Notes: a model not told the origin generated them from the sequence alone. A stretch of 64,000 nucleotides of DNA from Tardiphaga sp052076105 (GCF_052076105.1 NZ_CP197245.1:1-64000), one strand, 5' to 3'. Counted from the first letter of the stretch, positions 37,575 to 48,816 are shown. Program-made: numbers and translations.

Positions 37575-38717
37575 CTACTCCGTGATCCCGCCCGCCTGCG
37601 CCACGCGGCGCAGGTGATAGTCGGCATCGCCGAACTGCTGCTCGATCATGGTCAGCCGCTTGAAGTAGTGGCCGATCTTGTACTCCATGGTCACGCCGAC
37701 GCCGCCATGCAGCTGCACGCCGCCCTGGCCGACGAAGCGCGCGGAGCGGCCGATCTGCACCTTGGCAGCGGCGACCGTCTTGGTGCGTTCGTCAAGGTCC
37801 GTGAAGCTCGAGGCCATCGAGGCGAGGTACGACATGCTGCGCGCGGTCTCCAGCGCGGTGAACATGTCGGCCGCACGGTGCTGCAGCGCCTGGAACGAAC
37901 CGATGGCGACGCCGAACTGCTTGCGCTCCTTGATGTATTCGACGGAGATCTTCAGCGCCTCTTCCATCGCGCCGACCGCTTCGGCGCAGAGCGCTATGCG
38001 GGCGTCATCGACGACCTGATTGACAACAGACAGGCCATCCTCGGCATTGCCGATCACGGCGTCAGCGCCGACCTCGACATTGTTCAGCTTGATATCGGCG
38101 GCGCGGCTACCGTCCTGCGTCTCGTAACCCTTGATGTCGACGCCCTTGGCATTGGCCGGCACCAGGAACACGCCGACGCCCTTGGCATCGCGCTGGCCGC
38201 CAGCCGTGCGCGCGGTGACGATCAGCGTATCGGCGGTGTCGCCGTGACCGACGACGAACTTCTCGCCGGACAGCACATAGCCCGAACCGCTCTTCTTGGC
38301 CGAGGTCGTGACGTCGCCGAGATCGTAGCGCGAGTTCTTTTCGAGCTGCGCGAAGGCCAGTGTTTTCGATCCGTCGATGATGGCAGGCAGATGCGCCGCG
38401 CGCTGTTCGGCCGAACCGCGGCGCAGGAAGCCGCCGCCCAGAACCACCGTGTCGAGATAGGGCTCAACCACGAGATTGCGGCCCAGCGCTTCCATCACGA
38501 TCATGGTCTCGATCGGACCGGCGCCGAAGCCGCCGTCATCTTCCGAGAACGGCAGACCGAGCAGACCCTGTTCGGCAAACTTGCCCCAGACATCGCGGCT
38601 CCAGCCGCCCTTCTCGGCGCGATACTTCTTGCGGGCCTCGAATTCGTAGGACGATTTCAAGAGGCCGTCGACACTGTCCTTGAGGAGGCGCTGCTCCTCC
38701 GACAAATCAAAATCCAT
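37575..38717 (-). CDS. pimD: Acyl-CoA dehydrogenase, pimeloyl-CoA dehydrogenase small-subunit type
   Basis: 380-aa FAD enzyme of the acyl-CoA dehydrogenase family. It starts at ATG 38717 (MDFDLSEEQRLLKDSVDGLL) with GGAGAGA upstream; the ORF from 38732 adds only five residues. Family regions are LGLPFSEDDGGFGAGPIETM, the FAD/substrate loop SGEKFVVGHGDTADTLIVTA, RKQFGVAIGSFQALQHRAAD and the C-terminal LHGGVGVTMEYKIGHYFKRL. Position in the operon and N-terminus match the small subunit of PimCD in Rhodopseudomonas, which desaturates pimeloyl-CoA and related diacid thioesters. It probably works with the next upstream gene product as a hetero-oligomer. Confidence 0.88.
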   Translation of the reverse strand: MDFDLSEEQRLLKDSVDGLLKSSYEFEARKKYRAEKGGWSRDVWGKFAEQGLLGLPFSEDDGGFGAGPIETMIVMEALGRNLVVEPYLDTVVLGGGFLRRGSAEQRAAHLPAIIDGSKTLAFAQLEKNSRYDLGDVTTSAKKSGSGYVLSGEKFVVGHGDTADTLIVTARTAGGQRDAKGVGVFLVPANAKGVDIKGYETQDGSRAADIKLNNVEVGADAVIGNAEDGLSVVNQVVDDARIALCAEAVGAMEEALKISVEYIKERKQFGVAIGSFQALQHRAADMFTALETARSMSYLASMASSFTDLDERTKTVAAAKVQIGRSARFVGQGGVQLHGGVGVTMEYKIGHYFKRLTMIEQQFGDADYHLRRVAQAGGITE

Positions 38718-38787
38718 GGTCTTTCTCTCCAAAACTCTTTGTCGCGATGAACGGATGAAGCGTGGCCGTGCCTGCGCCCCTCTCCGT

Positions 38788-38871
38788 CGTCATGCCCGGA
38801 CCTGTTCCGGGCATCCACGCCTTCAGCATCGAAGGAAGGCGTGGATGGCCGGGTCAAGCCCGGCCATGACG
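38788..38871. repeat. Palindromic repeat (GTCATGCCCGG family)
   Basis: Outer arms CGTCATGCCCGG and CCGGCCATGACG, inner arms TCCACGCCTTC and GAAGGCGTGGA. It lies between the two acyl-CoA dehydrogenase genes of the operon. Same family as 280, 24655 and 51113. Confidence 0.88.
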
Positions 38872-38917
38872 TGTTGTGAGTGAGTGCCCTCGCCGCTTCC
38901 CGCGAGGGCTGAAGACA

Positions 38918-40105
38918 TCACAGCCCCAGCACCGCTTTCGCGATGATGTTGCGCTGGATCTCGTTGGAGCCGCCATAGATCGACACCTTGCGGTAGTTGA
39001 AATAGGTCGGCGCGATCGGCGAGGCCCAGTCACCCTCCTCGTTCTGCCCCTCGCCTTCCGGCATGAAGGGCAGCGCGAACGGGCCAGTGACTTCGAGCAG
39101 CAGTTCGGTGAGCGTCTGCTGGATTTCCGAACCCTTGATCTTCAGGATCGACGAGGCCGGATCCGGCTTGCCCTTGCCATGCTTGCCTTCGGCGGCGACG
39201 ACGCGCATCTGCGTCAGTTCGAGCGCCTTGAGCTCGATCTCGGTGGCCGCGAGCTTCTGGCGGAACTGCGGGTCCTCGATCAGCGGCTTGTCACCAGACA
39301 TCACGCTGGATGCGAGTTCCTTGATGCGGCGGATGCGCTCCTTCGACATGCCGACGCGCGCGATATTGACGCGCTCGTTGCCGAGCAGGAACTTGGCGTA
39401 ATCCCAGCCCTTGTTCTCCTCACCGACGAGGTTCTCGGCCGGCACCACCACGTCATCGAAGAACACTTCGTTGACTTCGACGCCGCCATCGATGGTCTGG
39501 ATTGGACGACGGGTAATGCCCTTCGACTTCATGTCGATGAGGATGAAGGAGATGCCCGACTGCTTCTTGGCGTCGGGATCAGTGCGGCAAAGGCAGAAGA
39601 TCCAGTCGGCGTGCTGCGCCAGCGTGGTCCAGGTCTTCTGGCCATTGACGATATAGGTGTCGCCCTTCTTCTTTGCCGTGGTCTTCAGCGAGGCGAGGTC
39701 CGACCCCGAGCCCGGCTCCGAGAAGCCCTGGCACCACCAGTCGTCCATATTGGCGATACGCGGCAGGAAGTGCTTCTTCTGCTGCTCATTGCCGAAAGTG
39801 TAGATGACCGGGCCGACCATGTTGACGCCGAATGGCAGCGGCGGCGGCGCGGGAGTCTTCTGCAGTTCTTCCAGGAAGATGTATTGCTTCGCCGCGCTCC
39901 AGCCGGTGCCGCCATATTCCTGCGGCCAATGCGGGACAGCCCAGCCCTTCTTGTTGAGCGTGCGCTGCCAGTTCACCAGATCTTCCTTGCTGGTGTGATG
40001 ACCTTCCTGCAGCTTCTTGCGCACCACCGGGTCGAGGCTTTCGCGGAAAAAAGTGCGCACCTCGTCGCGGAATGCTGTTTCTTCTTTGCTGAAGCTCAGA
40101 TCCAT
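38918..40105 (-). CDS. pimC: Acyl-CoA dehydrogenase, pimeloyl-CoA dehydrogenase large-subunit type
   Basis: 395-aa acyl-CoA dehydrogenase starting MDLSFSKEETAFRDEVRTFF after AAGGAGGATCC. Family blocks are NKKGWAVPHWPQEYGGTGWS, WCQGFSEPGSGSDLASLKT, TYIVNGQKTWTTLAQHADW and the C-terminal VSIYGGSNEIQRNIIAKAVL. In classical enzymes such as MCAD the residue before G-T/S-x-x-I is the catalytic Glu (YEGT); here the motif is YGGS, so the base must lie elsewhere or in the partner subunit. This fits a two-subunit PimC/PimD enzyme. It follows the thiolase gene with a 28-bp gap. Confidence 0.88.
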   Translation of the reverse strand: MDLSFSKEETAFRDEVRTFFRESLDPVVRKKLQEGHHTSKEDLVNWQRTLNKKGWAVPHWPQEYGGTGWSAAKQYIFLEELQKTPAPPPLPFGVNMVGPVIYTFGNEQQKKHFLPRIANMDDWWCQGFSEPGSGSDLASLKTTAKKKGDTYIVNGQKTWTTLAQHADWIFCLCRTDPDAKKQSGISFILIDMKSKGITRRPIQTIDGGVEVNEVFFDDVVVPAENLVGEENKGWDYAKFLLGNERVNIARVGMSKERIRRIKELASSVMSGDKPLIEDPQFRQKLAATEIELKALELTQMRVVAAEGKHGKGKPDPASSILKIKGSEIQQTLTELLLEVTGPFALPFMPEGEGQNEEGDWASPIAPTYFNYRKVSIYGGSNEIQRNIIAKAVLGL

Positions 40106-40133
40106 CGGATCCTCCTTGTGAGCAGATTAGTAA

Positions 40134-41321
40134 TTATTGAACGATTTCGAGCAGGCCGGCGGAGCCCATGCCGCCGCCGACGCACATGGTGACGACGGCG
40201 TATTTCGCCTTGCGGCGACGACCTTCGATCAATGCGTGACCGGCGAGACGTGCGCCCGACATGCCATAGGGATGGCCGACCGAGATCGCGCCGCCATTGA
40301 CGTTGAGCTTCTCCGGATCGATTCCCAGTTTGTCGCGGCAGTACAGAACCTGTACGGCGAAGGCTTCATTGAGTTCCCAGAGATCGATATCCTCGATCTT
40401 GAGGCCATGACGCTTCAAGAGGCGCGGCACGGCGAACACCGGACCGATGCCCATCTCGTCCGGCTCGCAGCCTGCAGAAACGAAGCCGCGGAAGATACCG
40501 AGCGGCTTGAGTCCCTTCTGCGCGGCGAGCTTGTCGCTCATGATCACGGTGGCGCTGGCGCCGTCCGAGAGCTGCGACGCATTGCCGGCGGTGATGGTGA
40601 AGCCGTCGCCGCGCACAGCCTTCAGGCCGGCGAGACCTTCCGCAGTGGTTTCCGGACGCGGACCTTCATCCTTGGACAGCGTGATGTCCTTGAACGAGAC
40701 TTCGCCGGTCGCCTTGTCGACGACGCCCATCTTGGTGGAGATCGGCGCCAGTTCGTCATTGAATTTGCCGCCCTGCTGCGCGGCCGCGGTGCGGCGCTGG
40801 CTCTCCAGCGAATACTCGTCCTGACGCTCGCGCGAAATGCCGTAGCGCTTGGCCACTGTCTCGGCAGTGTCGAGCATCGGCATATAGACGTCGCCCTTGA
40901 TCTTCATCAGTTCGGGATCGACGGTGTGGAACTTGTTGGCATGCTCGTTCTGCACCAGCGAGATCGACTCGCCGCCGCCGCCGACCGCGATCTCAACGCC
41001 GTCGAAGATCACCGAACGCGCGGCGAGTGCAATCGCCTGCAGGCCCGAAGCGCACTGGCGATCGATGGTGGTGCCACCAACGGTCACCGGCAGGCCGGCG
41101 CGGAGCAGCGCCTTGCGTGCGATATTGCCGCCGGTCGCGCCCTGCTGCAGGGCTGCACCCATCACCACGTCCTCGACTTCCTTGGGATCGATGCCGGCGC
41201 GCTTGACGGCATGCTCGATCGCATGGCCGAGCAACGTTGCGCCTTCGGTGGCGTTCAATGCGCCGCGAAAGGCCTTGCCGATCGGCGTACGGGCGGTGGA
41301 AACGATAACGGCTTCGGTCAT
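40134..41321 (-). CDS. pimB: Acetyl-CoA acyltransferase (thiolase)
   Basis: 395-aa degradative thiolase that cleaves 3-oxoacyl-CoA with CoA. The nucleophilic Cys is in TIDRQCASGLQAIALAARS near residue 88, the conserved His in SVGHPYGMSGARLAGHALIE, and the second Cys in VVTMCVGGGMGSAGL near the C-terminus. All three catalytic motifs are intact. The start ATG overlaps the stop of the CoA ligase gene by four bases (ATGA), so they are translationally coupled. It occupies the pimB position of the Rhodopseudomonas pim operon. Confidence 0.92.
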   Translation of the reverse strand: MTEAVIVSTARTPIGKAFRGALNATEGATLLGHAIEHAVKRAGIDPKEVEDVVMGAALQQGATGGNIARKALLRAGLPVTVGGTTIDRQCASGLQAIALAARSVIFDGVEIAVGGGGESISLVQNEHANKFHTVDPELMKIKGDVYMPMLDTAETVAKRYGISRERQDEYSLESQRRTAAAQQGGKFNDELAPISTKMGVVDKATGEVSFKDITLSKDEGPRPETTAEGLAGLKAVRGDGFTITAGNASQLSDGASATVIMSDKLAAQKGLKPLGIFRGFVSAGCEPDEMGIGPVFAVPRLLKRHGLKIEDIDLWELNEAFAVQVLYCRDKLGIDPEKLNVNGGAISVGHPYGMSGARLAGHALIEGRRRKAKYAVVTMCVGGGMGSAGLLEIVQ

Positions 41322-43006
41322 GTGCGAGATCCTCCGGAGGCGGTTTGTTGTTGACTGATGATGGGCGTGGGTTGCAGGCCACGCAAGGCGTGGCGCGAGA
41401 GTTTTCCGACCGCGGTGCGCGGCAAATCGTCGACGAATTCCACCATCGCGGGCAATTCATGTTTGCCGAGCTTGCCGGTGAGAAATGCGCGCAGCTCGTC
41501 GATGGTAAACGGCGCCGCGCCACTGCGCAGCTTGATGAAGGCCTTGGCCGCTTCGCCGCGATACTGATCGACGACGCCGATCACGATCACTTCCTGCACA
41601 GAGGGGTGTTCGTAAATCGCCTGCTCGATCATCTGCGGATAGACGTTGAAGCCGCCCGAAATGATCAGGTCCTTCTTGCGATCGACCAGATAGAAGAAGC
41701 CGTCTTCATCCATGTAGCCGACATCGCCGGTGAGGAAGTGATCTCCGACGAAGGCCTCCGCGGTTTCGCTTTCGCGGTTCCAATATCCCCGGGTCACATT
41801 CGGGCCCTTGATCCGGATCTCGCCGGTCTCGCCGACACCGAGCACTTTCGTGGAATCGTCGACCGCGACGACATCGAGTTCGATGCCGGGAAGCGCCAGA
41901 CCGATGGAGCCCGGCTTGTCCGGCCCGCCGGGCGGATGGCTGGTGCCGGACGAACAGGTCTCGGTCATGCCCCAACCGCTCTTCAGCTTGAGGCCTGTCT
42001 TGCGCTCGAACAAGCGCGCGACCTCGACCGGCAAGGGCGCGCCGCCCGATGCAGCCGAAGCGAGCGACGACAGATCGCGCGTCTCCAGCGTCGGATCAGC
42101 CGCGATCGCGATCCACATCGTCGGCACGCCGGGAAACACGGTCGCTTTCTTCTTTTCGATATCGTTCAGCACATTGGTGACATCGAAGCGCTGATGCAGC
42201 GAGATCGTATCGCCGAGGGAAAGGCGGGAGAGCAAGATCACCGTCAGCGCATAGATATGAAACAACGGCAGCACGCCGATGACGCGCTCGACACGGTTGC
42301 GCGCGGCGCGTGCCGGAGCGCCCCACATATTATAGATCGACACGGCCGAGGTCAGATTGCCGTGGCTGAGCATCGCGCCCTTCGGCAGACCGGTGGTGCC
42401 GCCGGTATATTGCAGCAGCGCAACATCGTCCGGCGAGATTTCCGGCCACTGCGCCGGCGGCGTCACGCCCGCCGTGAAATTGCGGAAAGTGACGATGGCG
42501 GGATTTTCCGGCAGCGGCAGCTGCGGATTGTTCACCGCGCCCCAGTCATCGTCCTCGCAGACGATCAGGCGATCGAGCAGACCCTTGTCGAGAAACTTCA
42601 GCGCCATCGGCAGCAGCGCGGCGAGATTGCTCGTCACCAGCACGCGTGCGCCGGAGTCTTTCAGCTTGTGCGACAGCGCGATCTCGCCATCGAGCGGCGA
42701 CAGATGCACGAGCCGCGCGCCGGCCTTGAGGCCGCCGAAGAAATGGACCGGATGATCCGGCGTATTGCCGAGGAAGATGCCGATGGTCGAGCCTTTACCG
42801 TAGCCGGCGCGCATCAGCGCGGCGGCGATAACATCGACACGTGCCTGCAGGTCGTTGAACGAGATCGGCTGATCCCGAAATTCAATAGCCGTGCGATCGC
42901 CGAATTTCTGCACCGAGTCCGCCAGCAACCCGGGCAGCGTGCCACGCGCGATCAGCGCGTCCCAGGTGACGCCCGGTGGGTAGTGCTGCTCGCCGGGATG
43001 GGTCAT
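41318..43006 (-). CDS. pimA: Acyl-CoA ligase, dicarboxylate-CoA ligase PimA type
   Basis: 562-aa AMP-forming acyl-CoA synthetase from ATG 43006 (MTHPGEQHYPPGVTWDALIA). Adenylation motifs are LLQYTGGTTGLPKGAMLSHG (A3 P-loop), GWGMTETCSSGTSHPPGG (A5), the A7-type segment HFLTGDVGYMDEDGFFYLVD, and the C-terminal A8/A10 region VDRKKDLIISGGFNVYP with the catalytic Lys in PRTAVGKLSRHALR. It would activate a mono- or dicarboxylic fatty acid for the downstream oxidation enzymes. The longer frame to 43069 runs into a palindromic repeat and is rejected. Confidence 0.9.
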   Translation of the reverse strand: MTHPGEQHYPPGVTWDALIARGTLPGLLADSVQKFGDRTAIEFRDQPISFNDLQARVDVIAAALMRAGYGKGSTIGIFLGNTPDHPVHFFGGLKAGARLVHLSPLDGEIALSHKLKDSGARVLVTSNLAALLPMALKFLDKGLLDRLIVCEDDDWGAVNNPQLPLPENPAIVTFRNFTAGVTPPAQWPEISPDDVALLQYTGGTTGLPKGAMLSHGNLTSAVSIYNMWGAPARAARNRVERVIGVLPLFHIYALTVILLSRLSLGDTISLHQRFDVTNVLNDIEKKKATVFPGVPTMWIAIAADPTLETRDLSSLASAASGGAPLPVEVARLFERKTGLKLKSGWGMTETCSSGTSHPPGGPDKPGSIGLALPGIELDVVAVDDSTKVLGVGETGEIRIKGPNVTRGYWNRESETAEAFVGDHFLTGDVGYMDEDGFFYLVDRKKDLIISGGFNVYPQMIEQAIYEHPSVQEVIVIGVVDQYRGEAAKAFIKLRSGAAPFTIDELRAFLTGKLGKHELPAMVEFVDDLPRTAVGKLSRHALRGLQPTPIISQQQTASGGSRT

Positions 43007-43036
43007 GGCGTGGCCTGCTGTTCGCCCTCTCCGCGT

Positions 43037-43174
43037 GTCGTCCCCGCGAAGGCGGGGACCCATAACCACGGCAGAGGAAAAGAAGAACGATTAGTTCCAC
43101 GGCGCTTCATCGAGAGGACGGAGGCTGTGGGTCCCCGCCCCGCGCACGCCTTCGGCGCACCAGGCGGGGACGAC
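43037..43174. repeat. Palindromic repeat, GTCGTCCCCGC family, copy 2
   Basis: Arms GTCGTCCCCGCGAAGGCGGG and CAGGCGGGGACGAC, with an inner GGGACCCATAACC / GGGTCCC pairing. Shares ACCCATAACCACGG with the copy at 32736-32857. It lies between the pimF-type and pimA-type genes. Confidence 0.82.
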
Positions 43175-43226
43175 AGATTGACAGCGCGAGCGACCGACAT
43201 AATCGATGCGCTCGCACTCATCACTT

Positions 43227-45311
<2,085 letters not shown>

Positions 45312-45352
45312 GGCATTCTCCTTGGCTACGTTTACCGGTCTGATTTTCTTAG

Positions 45353-45367
45353 TTTCGCACTGCGAAA
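45353..45367. promoter_or_regulatory. Candidate IclR operator (perfect palindrome)
   Basis: TTTCGCA-C-TGCGAAA is a perfect 7-bp inverted repeat with a one-base centre, lying in the 161-bp divergent region, 42 bp before the pimF-type start. IclR-family regulators bind palindromes of this size and usually control a divergent neighbour. TTGACA-like hexamers occur on both strands (45382-45387 on +; 45415-45420 on -). On the minus strand an ATAACC hexamer lies 16 bp downstream (45393-45398), which would place the palindrome just after the transcription start of the pim-type operon. The assignment is inference. Confidence 0.6.
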
Positions 45368-45472
45368 TTTAATTCCACATCTTGACACGGAGGGTTATTT
45401 TGAAGAGCGTCCCTTGTCAACGAGGGCCGTGGCGCAATCGTATGAAACTGACAACACCAAATTCCGGGAAGC

Positions 45473-46339
45473 ATGAAACGTCCAGCAAAGAATGTGGCGA
45501 CAGATCGCAATTTCGTCGTCGCGCTGGCCCGCGGCCTGGATGTCTTGCGTGCATTTCGCCCCAATGACGGGCTTCTCGGCAATCAGGAGATTGCCGCCCG
45601 CACCAAATTGCCGAAGCCAACCATCTCGCGATTGACTTATACACTCACGAAGTTGGGTTACCTTACACCTGTGCCACGCTTCGAGAAGTATCAGCTCGCG
45701 CCAGCAGCTATGGCCCTGGGGTATGCTGCACTTGCGAACTTGGGCGTTAAGCATCTCTCGGAATCGTTTCGTGACGAATTGATGCGGCAGACCGGCGGTG
45801 CCTGCGCAGTCGGCGCACGCGATCGCCTCAGCATGATCTATTTTGGACAGAGCCGATCGAGTCTCACTGTCGGCGTTCAACTCGACGTCGGCTCGCGCAT
45901 TCCCATTGCAACCACGGCGATGGGCCGTGCGTATTTCTGGGCGTTGCCGCCGGAAGAACGTGCCCAATTATTGCGCGAATTCCGCGAGCACTACGGGCAT
46001 CGCTGGTCGAAGATGCGTGACGGCCTCGAACGCGCGGGCGAAATGGTCGCGCGCCACGGCTTCGTCATCTCCGCTGGCGAGTGGCAGGACGATGTGCACG
46101 CTGCCGGTGTCGCGATGACATTAAATGATGGCACCGGTCCCTATGCCTTTAATTGCGGCGCGCCCGCGTTTCGTTTCACGGAAGAGCGCTTGCTCAACGA
46201 CATTGGACCTCGGCTGTTGACGATGGTAAGGAACATCGAAGCGGCGCTCGGGGGAGCAGCTGCGCCACAATCAAAAAAACTCGACGGCAAAAAAATCAGA
46301 TCAGGAGGGAAAGTTGCACGTATTGTTGAAGGACTCTGA
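45473..46339 (+). CDS. IclR family transcriptional regulator
   Basis: 288-aa regulator. The N-terminal winged helix-turn-helix (about 10-75) reads FVVALARGLDVLRAFRPNDG then NQEIAARTKLPKPTISRLTY. The C-terminal IclR effector domain (about 90-260) has AMGRAYFWALPPEERAQLL and GWTHDG-type equivalents such as SAGEWQDDVHAAGVAM. A Lys/Arg-rich tail follows. It is divergent from the pim-type operon and upstream of the liv-type transporter genes, so it most likely controls one or both; the ligand would be a fatty or dicarboxylic acid or its CoA ester (inference). Confidence 0.92.
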   Translation: MKRPAKNVATDRNFVVALARGLDVLRAFRPNDGLLGNQEIAARTKLPKPTISRLTYTLTKLGYLTPVPRFEKYQLAPAAMALGYAALANLGVKHLSESFRDELMRQTGGACAVGARDRLSMIYFGQSRSSLTVGVQLDVGSRIPIATTAMGRAYFWALPPEERAQLLREFREHYGHRWSKMRDGLERAGEMVARHGFVISAGEWQDDVHAAGVAMTLNDGTGPYAFNCGAPAFRFTEERLLNDIGPRLLTMVRNIEAALGGAAAPQSKKLDGKKIRSGGKVARIVEGL

Positions 46340-46402
46340 CAACCTTCATCGTCGTGACCTGCGCAAGACTTCGCCGCAGCAGACGATCGAGGGTCGCCGC
46401 AC

Positions 46403-47215
46403 ATGATGCAGGCACAACTTGCAGAGCGCGCGCCTGTTACATCAACGGCTCCGCTGCTTTCGGTTCGCGACGTCAGCGTCGTGTTCGGCGGCATCATCGC
46501 GTTGAACGGCGTCTCGTTCGACATGCAGAAGGGTCACATCCTCGGACTCATCGGACCGAACGGCGCAGGCAAGACCACGCTGTTCAACTGCCTCAGCCGG
46601 CTCTACCAGCCGAGCAAGGGCGACATCCTGATGGAAGGCCAGACGATCCTGAATCGCCCGGCGCACAAGATCTCCGAGATCGGTATCGGCCGCACCTTCC
46701 AGAACGTCGCGCTGTTTCCGAACCTGACGGTGCGGGACAATGTCCGCGTCGGCAAGCATGCGCGCACCAACAGCGACATCATCAGCGACTCGCTGAAACT
46801 GCCATGGGTGCGATCAGGCGAAGCTGCGATCAACAAGGACGTCAACGACATCCTTGATTATCTCGATCTGCACGGTGTCGCCGATACGATCGTCAGCGGA
46901 TTGCCGTTCGGTACGCAGAAGCGCGTGGAACTCGCGCGCGCGCTCGCGGCCGAACCGAAGATCCTGCTGCTCGACGAACCCGCAGGCGGCCTCAACCACG
47001 AAGAAGTCTACATCCTCGGCGACCTGATCCGCCGCATCCGCGACGATCGCGGCGTGACGGTTCTGCTGGTCGAACATCACATGGGTCTCGTGATGTCGAT
47101 CGCCGACCACGTCGTCGCGCTGAATTTCGGCAAGAAGCTCGCTGAAGGCACACCTGCTGCCGTCCAGAAAGACCCTGCTGTGATCAAGGCCTATCTGGGA
47201 GACAAAGACTCATGA
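46403..47215 (+). CDS. livG: ABC transporter ATP-binding protein, LivG type
   Basis: 270-aa ATPase of the branched-chain/hydrophobic amino acid (HAAT) importer family. Walker A is GPNGAGKTTLFN near residue 52; the signature region is degenerate, GLPFGTQKRVELARAL, as usual for LivG; Walker B is KILLLDEPAGGLN; the H-loop is LLVEHHMGLVMSIADHVVAL. It overlaps livF by four bases (ATGA). The neighbouring beta-oxidation operon suggests that the cargo is an organic acid rather than leucine; this cannot be read from the ATPase. Confidence 0.94.
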   Translation: MMQAQLAERAPVTSTAPLLSVRDVSVVFGGIIALNGVSFDMQKGHILGLIGPNGAGKTTLFNCLSRLYQPSKGDILMEGQTILNRPAHKISEIGIGRTFQNVALFPNLTVRDNVRVGKHARTNSDIISDSLKLPWVRSGEAAINKDVNDILDYLDLHGVADTIVSGLPFGTQKRVELARALAAEPKILLLDEPAGGLNHEEVYILGDLIRRIRDDRGVTVLLVEHHMGLVMSIADHVVALNFGKKLAEGTPAAVQKDPAVIKAYLGDKDS

Positions 47216-47925
47216 CCGCGCTGCTTCACGTAAAAGACCTGCGTGCGTATTACGGCCAGGTCCAGGCGCTGCACGGCCTCGAATTCGACCTGCAGGAAGG
47301 CAGCCTGACCACACTTCTCGGCGCCAATGGCGCCGGCAAGACCACCACGCTGCGCTCGATCTGCAACATGATCCGCTCGACCGGTTCGATCGAGTTCGAA
47401 GGCAAGAAGCTCGACAACAAGTCGACCGAAAGCATCGTGCGGCTGGGCATCGCCCATGTTCCGCAGGGCCGCGGCACCTTCACCACCATGACGGTGGAAG
47501 AGAACCTGCAGCTCGGCGCGATCAGCCGCAAGGACATCAAGGCGATCGCTGACGACATCGAGCGCATGTATGCCCACTTCCCGGTGCTCAAGCAGCGCCA
47601 TACCCAGCAGGCCGGCACGCTTTCCGGCGGTGAACAGCAGATGCTCGCAGTCGCCCGCGCGCTGATGCTGCGACCCCGCCTGATGCTGCTGGACGAGCCA
47701 TCCTTCGGCCTCGCGCCCTTGATCGTGCGGGATCTGTTCAAGATCCTCGGCAAGATCAACCGTGAGGACAAGGTCTCGATCCTGGTCGTCGAACAGAACG
47801 CACAGCTCGCGCTCGAACTCGCCGACAAGGCCTATGTCATCGAAACAGGACGCATCGTGATGTCCGGCACCGCCGACGAGATCGCGAACAACGAAGACGT
47901 CCGTAAATCGTATCTGGGATATTGA
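47212..47925 (+). CDS. livF: ABC transporter ATP-binding protein, LivF type
   Basis: 237-aa second ATPase of the importer. Walker A GANGAGKTTTLRSICN, Q-loop region GIAHVPQGRGTFTTMTVEEN, signature TLSGGEQQMLAVARAL, Walker B RLMLLDEPSFGLAP and H-loop VVEQNAQLALELADKAYV. Its start overlaps livG; livH follows after 10 bp with GAGGAAAC as ribosome binding site. Confidence 0.95.
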   Translation: MTALLHVKDLRAYYGQVQALHGLEFDLQEGSLTTLLGANGAGKTTTLRSICNMIRSTGSIEFEGKKLDNKSTESIVRLGIAHVPQGRGTFTTMTVEENLQLGAISRKDIKAIADDIERMYAHFPVLKQRHTQQAGTLSGGEQQMLAVARALMLRPRLMLLDEPSFGLAPLIVRDLFKILGKINREDKVSILVVEQNAQLALELADKAYVIETGRIVMSGTADEIANNEDVRKSYLGY

Positions 47926-47935
47926 GGAAACAGCC

Positions 47936-48814
47936 ATGGAGCTCTTTACCAATCAAGTCCTGGCTGGCATCGCCACCGGCGCGATCTACGCCTGTATGGC
48001 GCTCGCGGTCGTGATGATCTACCAGGCGATCGACCACCTGAACTTCGCTCAAGGCGAAATGGCGATGTTCTCCACCTTCGTCGCCTGGCAGATGATGCAG
48101 TGGGGCATGCCCTATTGGGGCGCATTCGCGCTCACGCTGATCTTCTCCTTTGTCGGCGGCATCATCATCGAACGGGCTTTGTTCAAGCCGCTCGCCAAGG
48201 CGCCGGTGCTGACCCACGTGGCCGGCTTCATCGCGCTGTTCGCCATCATCAACAGCGTCGCGGGCCTGACCTGGGACTTCACGATCAAGCAATTCCCGTC
48301 GCCGTTCGGCTCGTCGCCCTTCCTCGGCAGCCAGCTGATCTCGACGCATCAGGCCGGCATGATCGGCGTGACGCTGGTGCTGCTGGTCCTGCTGTTCATC
48401 TTCTTCCGATACACCCGCGTCGGTCTCGCCATGCGTGCGGCCGCCACCCTGCCCGAGTCGGCACGGCTGGTCGGTATCAACACGTCATGGATGATCGCAC
48501 TCGGCTGGGGCATGGCTGCCGCGATCGGTTCGATCGCCGGCATGCTGATCGCACCTGTGGTGTTCCTTGAGCCCAACATGATGGGCGGCGTCCTGATCTA
48601 CGGATTTGCCGCAGCCGTTGTCGGCGGTCTGTCGAGCCCGCTCGGCGCCGTCATTGGCGGGTTCCTTGTCGGCGTCTTCGAGAACCTCGTCGGCACCTAT
48701 ATCCCGGGTGTCGGTAACGAGCTGAAGCTGCCCATCGCGCTGGCGCTGATCATCACCGTGCTGGTCGTCAAGCCCAATGGCCTGTTCGGCCGTACCATCG
48801 TGAAGCGAGTTTGA
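47936..48814 (+). CDS. livH: Branched-chain-type ABC transporter permease LivH
   Basis: 292-aa inner-membrane permease, with eight or so hydrophobic helices. It opens NQVLAGIATGAIYACMALAV and has the LivH conserved loop DHLNFAQGEMAMFSTFVAWQ and the permease motif RAAATLPESARLVGINTSWM. The C-terminal stretch GVLIYGFAAAVVGGLSSPLG is characteristic. It pairs with LivM downstream. Confidence 0.95.
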   Translation: MELFTNQVLAGIATGAIYACMALAVVMIYQAIDHLNFAQGEMAMFSTFVAWQMMQWGMPYWGAFALTLIFSFVGGIIIERALFKPLAKAPVLTHVAGFIALFAIINSVAGLTWDFTIKQFPSPFGSSPFLGSQLISTHQAGMIGVTLVLLVLLFIFFRYTRVGLAMRAAATLPESARLVGINTSWMIALGWGMAAAIGSIAGMLIAPVVFLEPNMMGGVLIYGFAAAVVGGLSSPLGAVIGGFLVGVFENLVGTYIPGVGNELKLPIALALIITVLVVKPNGLFGRTIVKRV

Positions 48815-48816
48815 TC

